Origin: Pelargonium nanum
Lineage: Eukaryota > Streptophyta > Magnoliopsida > Geraniales > Geraniaceae
NCBI GenBank assembly: GCA_036897485.1
Contig: JAYMTF010001867.1
Coordinates: 1 to 20,918, forward strand
DNA: 20,918 nt
Direction: 5' to 3'
This document shows, piece by piece, positions 17,823 to 20,918 of this stretch. The notes under the pieces are model-generated. The model ran no database searches and had not been told where the DNA came from. It worked only from the letters and a program-made list of their open reading frames with translations. The position numbers were made by a program, and so were the translations under genes. Position 1 is the stretch's first letter. The number at the start of each line of letters is the position of its first letter.

Positions 17823-20500
17823 ATGGATTTCCATTTCCTCTCCCTAGACATGTTGTTCTATCTCGTTCCTCTTTTGCTGGTTCTCATCGTCATGTTCCGG
17901 CTACTCAGCCGGAACCCTCACTACCCTCCGGGGCCGAGAGGGTTTCCAATCATTGGCAACATGACGATGATGGACCAGCTCACCCACCGCGGCTTGGCCA
18001 AACTGGCCAAGACCTACGGTGGGCTCCTCCATCTCCGGATGGGGAAACTGCACGTAGTTGCAGTCTCCACTCCGGAGATGGCCAGGGAGGTTCTCCAGGC
18101 GCAGGACGTCGTGTTCGCCAACCGTCCTGCGAACCTGGCCATCATCTACCTCACCTACGACCGGGCCGACATGGCGTTCGCCAACTACGGCCCGTTCTGG
18201 CGCCAGATGCGGAAGATATGCGTGATCAAAGTGTTCAGCCGCAAGCGGGCCGAGTCGTGGGCGTCGGTGAGGGAGGAGGTGGACGCCGCCGTCCGAGCGG
18301 TGGCGGAGAGGGCCGGGACGGCGGTCAACGTCGGAGAGCTGGTGTTTGCGTTGACTAGGAACATCACCTACAAGGCTGCTTTTGGATCGGTCTCTTGTGA
18401 GGGACAGGACGAGTTTGTGAAGATCTTGCAGGAGTTTTCGAAGCTGTTTGGGGCTTTTAATATTGCTGATTTTATACCGTGGCTCGGGTGGGTCCACGCG
18501 GCGGAGTTTAACCGCCGGCTCGCGGCGGCGCGTGGGTCGCTGGATGGGTTTATAGACAAAGTCATTGATGAGCACATAGAGAAGTGGAAGAACAAGAAGG
18601 TGAAAGATGATGGTGAAGGTGATATGGTTGATGAGTTGATGGCATTTTACAGTGAAAATGAAAATGGGTCGTTGGATAAAGATTTTGGGGTTCAATTTAC
18701 TAGAGACAACATCAAGGCTATCATCATGGTACGTCAATAAATTTAATTGTTTACGTCACAATTTTTTTATTTTTATATGTATTAAAATTTAATTTTAGGT
18801 CAGGATTTGGTACACTATGATCTTTTATTAAGTATATAATATAAGTATATGATAACCTAGACTCACATATTGTTAGCATGAATTTTGTTACGCATCAAAT
18901 TTTAAATTTAAATGGTATAAAATAAATATGATTTATTTTAATATCAAGCGTGTAACAGTCTGCAGTTAACTATATATTTTATTATGTAAAATCTGCAATT
19001 CAAAACTCGTACTTGTTATAATTTATGTGCCGGGATCAACTCTAATTTGATTTCAAGTTCTTTCTTGTAATGTAAATGCATTCATGACATAGTATGCATT
19101 GCATTGAAATTGGTTTTATTCTCTAAATGTCATTTAATGCCTATTTAGGTTCATTCTTGTTTTCACAAATTCTAAAAATAAAATTTTGATTTTACTAGAC
19201 TTGATATCGATTTTTTTGGGTGGTATTACCAACTTTTGCAAATATGGAATTAATTTTAGGTCCAAACTAAGTATACTATATTAACTAATATTTAATTCTA
19301 ATATCTTCATACTTTTCAAAAAAAAAAAATTCTAATATCTTCATGACATAATCAGATGAATGCATCATACCCAAGATTTTATCCCCTAAATTTTTTGGTC
19401 ACAAATTCTAAAAATTACTACAATTGATTTTTGCAAAATTTTGGTATTCACAGATTATTATTGATCTAAAAGTCAAAATCAATGTTTTGACATGCCATGT
19501 ATTTATTGCTCCACTTTAAAAAAAATATTTGAAATTATCAATCTAAAAGTCAAAATCAATGTTATCAATTTTCATCAAACTTCTGTCATTTCAACTCTTG
19601 CCCCACGTTTCTGCCCAGATAATTTATGATTGTATATGTGCATCACTATTTTGTTCTTGCAAAACAGAAATTATAGATAGACCTCATATACTATAAGAAT
19701 GTCAATTAACAAAACTAATTAGACAACTATGTTATCTAAGTTTACGTATTGGCCACGATAAAAATTAATCTGTTTTTTTAGTCAACTATGTTACATATTT
19801 TTAGTTATATCCTAAAATAAATTCACGTAATGTTTATTTTTGTTACATATTTGATATGAATTTACAGGACGTGATGTTCGGTGGGACCGAAACGGTCGCG
19901 TCCGCGATCGAGTGGGCAATGGCGGAGCTCATGAAGAGCCCGGAGGATCTCAAGAAAGTGCAAGACGAGCTCACACAAGTAGTAGGCCTCAACCGGAGGC
20001 TCCAAGAGTCCGATCTCGAGAAGCTCACCTACCTCAAGTGTGTGATCAAGGAGACTCTCCGCCTCCACCCGCCCATCCCGCTCCTCCTCCACGAGACCGC
20101 GGCCGATTGTGTCGTGGCCGGCCGCTATGTCCCGGCAAGATCGCGTGTTATGATCAACGCCTGGGCGATTGGCCGGGACAAGGCCTCGTGGGAGGACCCG
20201 GAGGACTTCAAGCCCTCCAGGTTCCTGAAGGAAGGAGCCCCGGATTTCAAGGGGATGGATTTTGAGTTCATTCCGTTCGGGTCGGGACGGCGGTCGTGTC
20301 CCGGGATGCAGCTGGGACTGTATGCGCTGGAGCTGGCTGTGGGGCACTTGCTGCATTGCTTTGAGTGGGAGTTGCCGGAGGGGATGGAGCCGAGGGAGCT
20401 GGATATGAGTGATGTGTTTGGGCTCACGGCTCCTAGAGCTGAGAGGCTTGTGGCCGTGCCTAGTTATCGATTGAAGTGTCCTCTAGATGGAGCTCTTTGA
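17823..20500 (+). CDS. F5H: Ferulate/coniferaldehyde 5-hydroxylase (cytochrome P450 CYP84A), 2 exons, 512 aa
   Basis: Exons are 17823-18728 (302 codons) and 19868-20500; the intron (1139 bp, atg|gtacgt .. tttacag|gacgtg) is phase 0 at the position conserved in A-type plant P450s, just before the I-helix. Features in order: N-terminal membrane anchor (about residues 8-29), hinge YPPGPRG (34-40), NMTMMDQLTHRGLAKLAK and YLTYDRADMAFANYGPFWRQ blocks diagnostic of CYP84A, I-helix GGTET (307-311), ExxR in KETLR (E364, R367), FKPSRF (416-421), and haem loop FGSGRRSCPG (439-448) with ligand Cys446. Known role: ER-bound, NADPH-P450-reductase-dependent 5-hydroxylation of coniferaldehyde, coniferyl alcohol or ferulate, committing precursors to syringyl lignin and sinapate esters. 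In-frame ATGs upstream (17715, 17760) would add a tail before the anchor and are rejected. All hallmark residues are intact. The exons are far more GC-rich than the intron. Confidence 0.96.
19295..19344 (+). repeat. 16-bp direct repeat flanking an A run
   Basis: attctaatatcttcat occurs at 19295-19310 and 19329-19344, with an A run of about 12 between them. The 34-bp offset looks like a local duplication or slippage. Confidence 0.85.
19464..19563 (+). repeat. 23-bp perfect direct repeat, 77 bp apart
   Basis: The same 23-mer, beginning atctaaaagt and ending caatgtt, occurs at 19464-19486 and 19541-19563. The intervening sequence is unrelated, so it is a duplication of a short block rather than a tandem array. 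Confidence 0.85.
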
Positions 20501-20783
20501 ATGGGACTTGTGGAAATTGAAGGGAAAAAAGGTTTTTTGTGGGTAGATCTGGCTAGGGTTTGTGGACTATAGCTTGGGTTGATTACTAAAATTTAAGTGT
20601 TTTTCTTTTGTTGGTTATTTTTTTTTCATAGATACAAAGAAAAGCATGAGAGATTGTTGAATTATAGTTTGCTTTGATTAATTGAAAATAAAGGGAAAGA
20701 TCCTACAAAAGTTTCACATTACTCACTTTTTTTTTTAATTTTTTATATTATTCATCATAAAAATGGCGAGCAAATACCTAGAT
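20501..20783 (+). other. F5H: F5H 3' flank / probable 3' UTR
   Basis: A canonical aataaa lies at 20687-20692, about 190 bp after the stop, at a reasonable distance for a plant poly(A) signal. T-rich tracts flank it. No other feature was seen. Confidence 0.45.
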
Positions 20784-20918
20784 GCACATAGTAACTGTGT
20801 GCATAACATTTAAACAAAACCGTGACTTAGTTGGTGTCGAGTGCTAAGATTTTAGCACATAGTAACTGTGTGCATAACGTTTGAATAAAACCGTGACTTA
20901 GATGATATCAAGTTTTTC
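20784..20918 (+). repeat. 71-bp tandem repeat, almost two units, cut by window end
   Basis: Unit 1 starts at 20784 and unit 2 at 20855, both with gcacatagtaactgtgtgca and later accgtgacttag. Identity is high over the first ~50 bp and falls after it. The first 19 bp of each unit form a near-palindrome (GCACAYAGTaACT.TGTGC). The array may continue beyond the window. Confidence 0.85.

Larger units (their letters stand above)
18729..19867 (+). other. F5H: F5H intron (1139 bp) with short direct repeats
   Basis: Strongly AT-rich with canonical ends. It contains two pairs of short perfect direct repeats (listed separately) and no exon or RNA gene. One ACCAACT string (near 19229) fits the loose MYB site consensus ACCWAMY, but single matches are expected by chance. 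Confidence 0.85.

Noticed and set aside
17901-18737. 278-codon minus-strand frame opposite F5H exon 1
   Set aside because: Long only because the GC-rich coding strand leaves few antisense stops; its translation has no recognisable domain, while the plus strand is a clear P450.
19862-20356. 164-codon minus-strand and 117-codon plus-strand frames over F5H exon 2
   Set aside because: Alternative-frame shadows of the GC-rich P450 exon with the haem-binding loop.
1-20918. Biosynthetic gene cluster or novel multi-gene system
   Set aside because: The three genes belong to unrelated, well-known plant families with large gaps between them; nothing indicates co-function beyond chance linkage.

Overview
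The window is nuclear genomic DNA from a flowering plant, most likely a eudicot. It is AT-rich between genes, its genes have spliceosomal GT..AG introns, and it carries three plant protein families plus scattered plant transposon debris (MITEs, SINEs and a LINE tail). The species cannot be named from the sequence. No bacterial operon, CRISPR array, phage or virus is visible.

Layout. 1-2133: AT-rich upstream DNA with a probable Stowaway-type MITE and, nearer the gene, a pyrimidine-rich stretch that looks like a leader. 2134-8337 (+): an 11-exon subtilisin-like serine protease (subtilase, S8A). I rebuilt it exon by exon; all phases agree and give 773 residues with signal peptide, I9 propeptide, complete Asp/His/Asn/Ser set, PA region and C-terminal Fn3-like domain. 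Its introns hold at least four transposon relics. 8338-14052: a long intergenic stretch with MITE remnants, tRNA-derived SINE-like pieces, a 5'-truncated minus-strand LINE tail with poly(A), and a GC-rich island with bZIP-type ACGT motifs. 14368-15391 (+): a two-exon class I GATA zinc-finger factor (312 residues). 15392-17822: AT-rich DNA with a perfect hairpin amid TGGGCY-type motifs. 17823-20500 (+): a two-exon cytochrome P450 of the CYP84A family, ferulate/coniferaldehyde 5-hydroxylase (F5H), 512 residues. 20501-20918: 3' flank ending in a 71-bp tandem repeat.

The three genes lie on the same strand but are separate plant genes, not a cluster. F5H makes syringyl-lignin precursors at the ER, the subtilase should act in the secretory pathway or cell wall, and the GATA factor acts in the nucleus. 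Any common link to wall biology or xylem is speculation. I found no convincing new multi-gene system. The points most worth checking are the intronic transposons (one SINE lies directly against a splice acceptor), a perfect 17-bp inverted repeat just upstream of the GATA start codon, and small MITE families with two or three copies in 20 kb.
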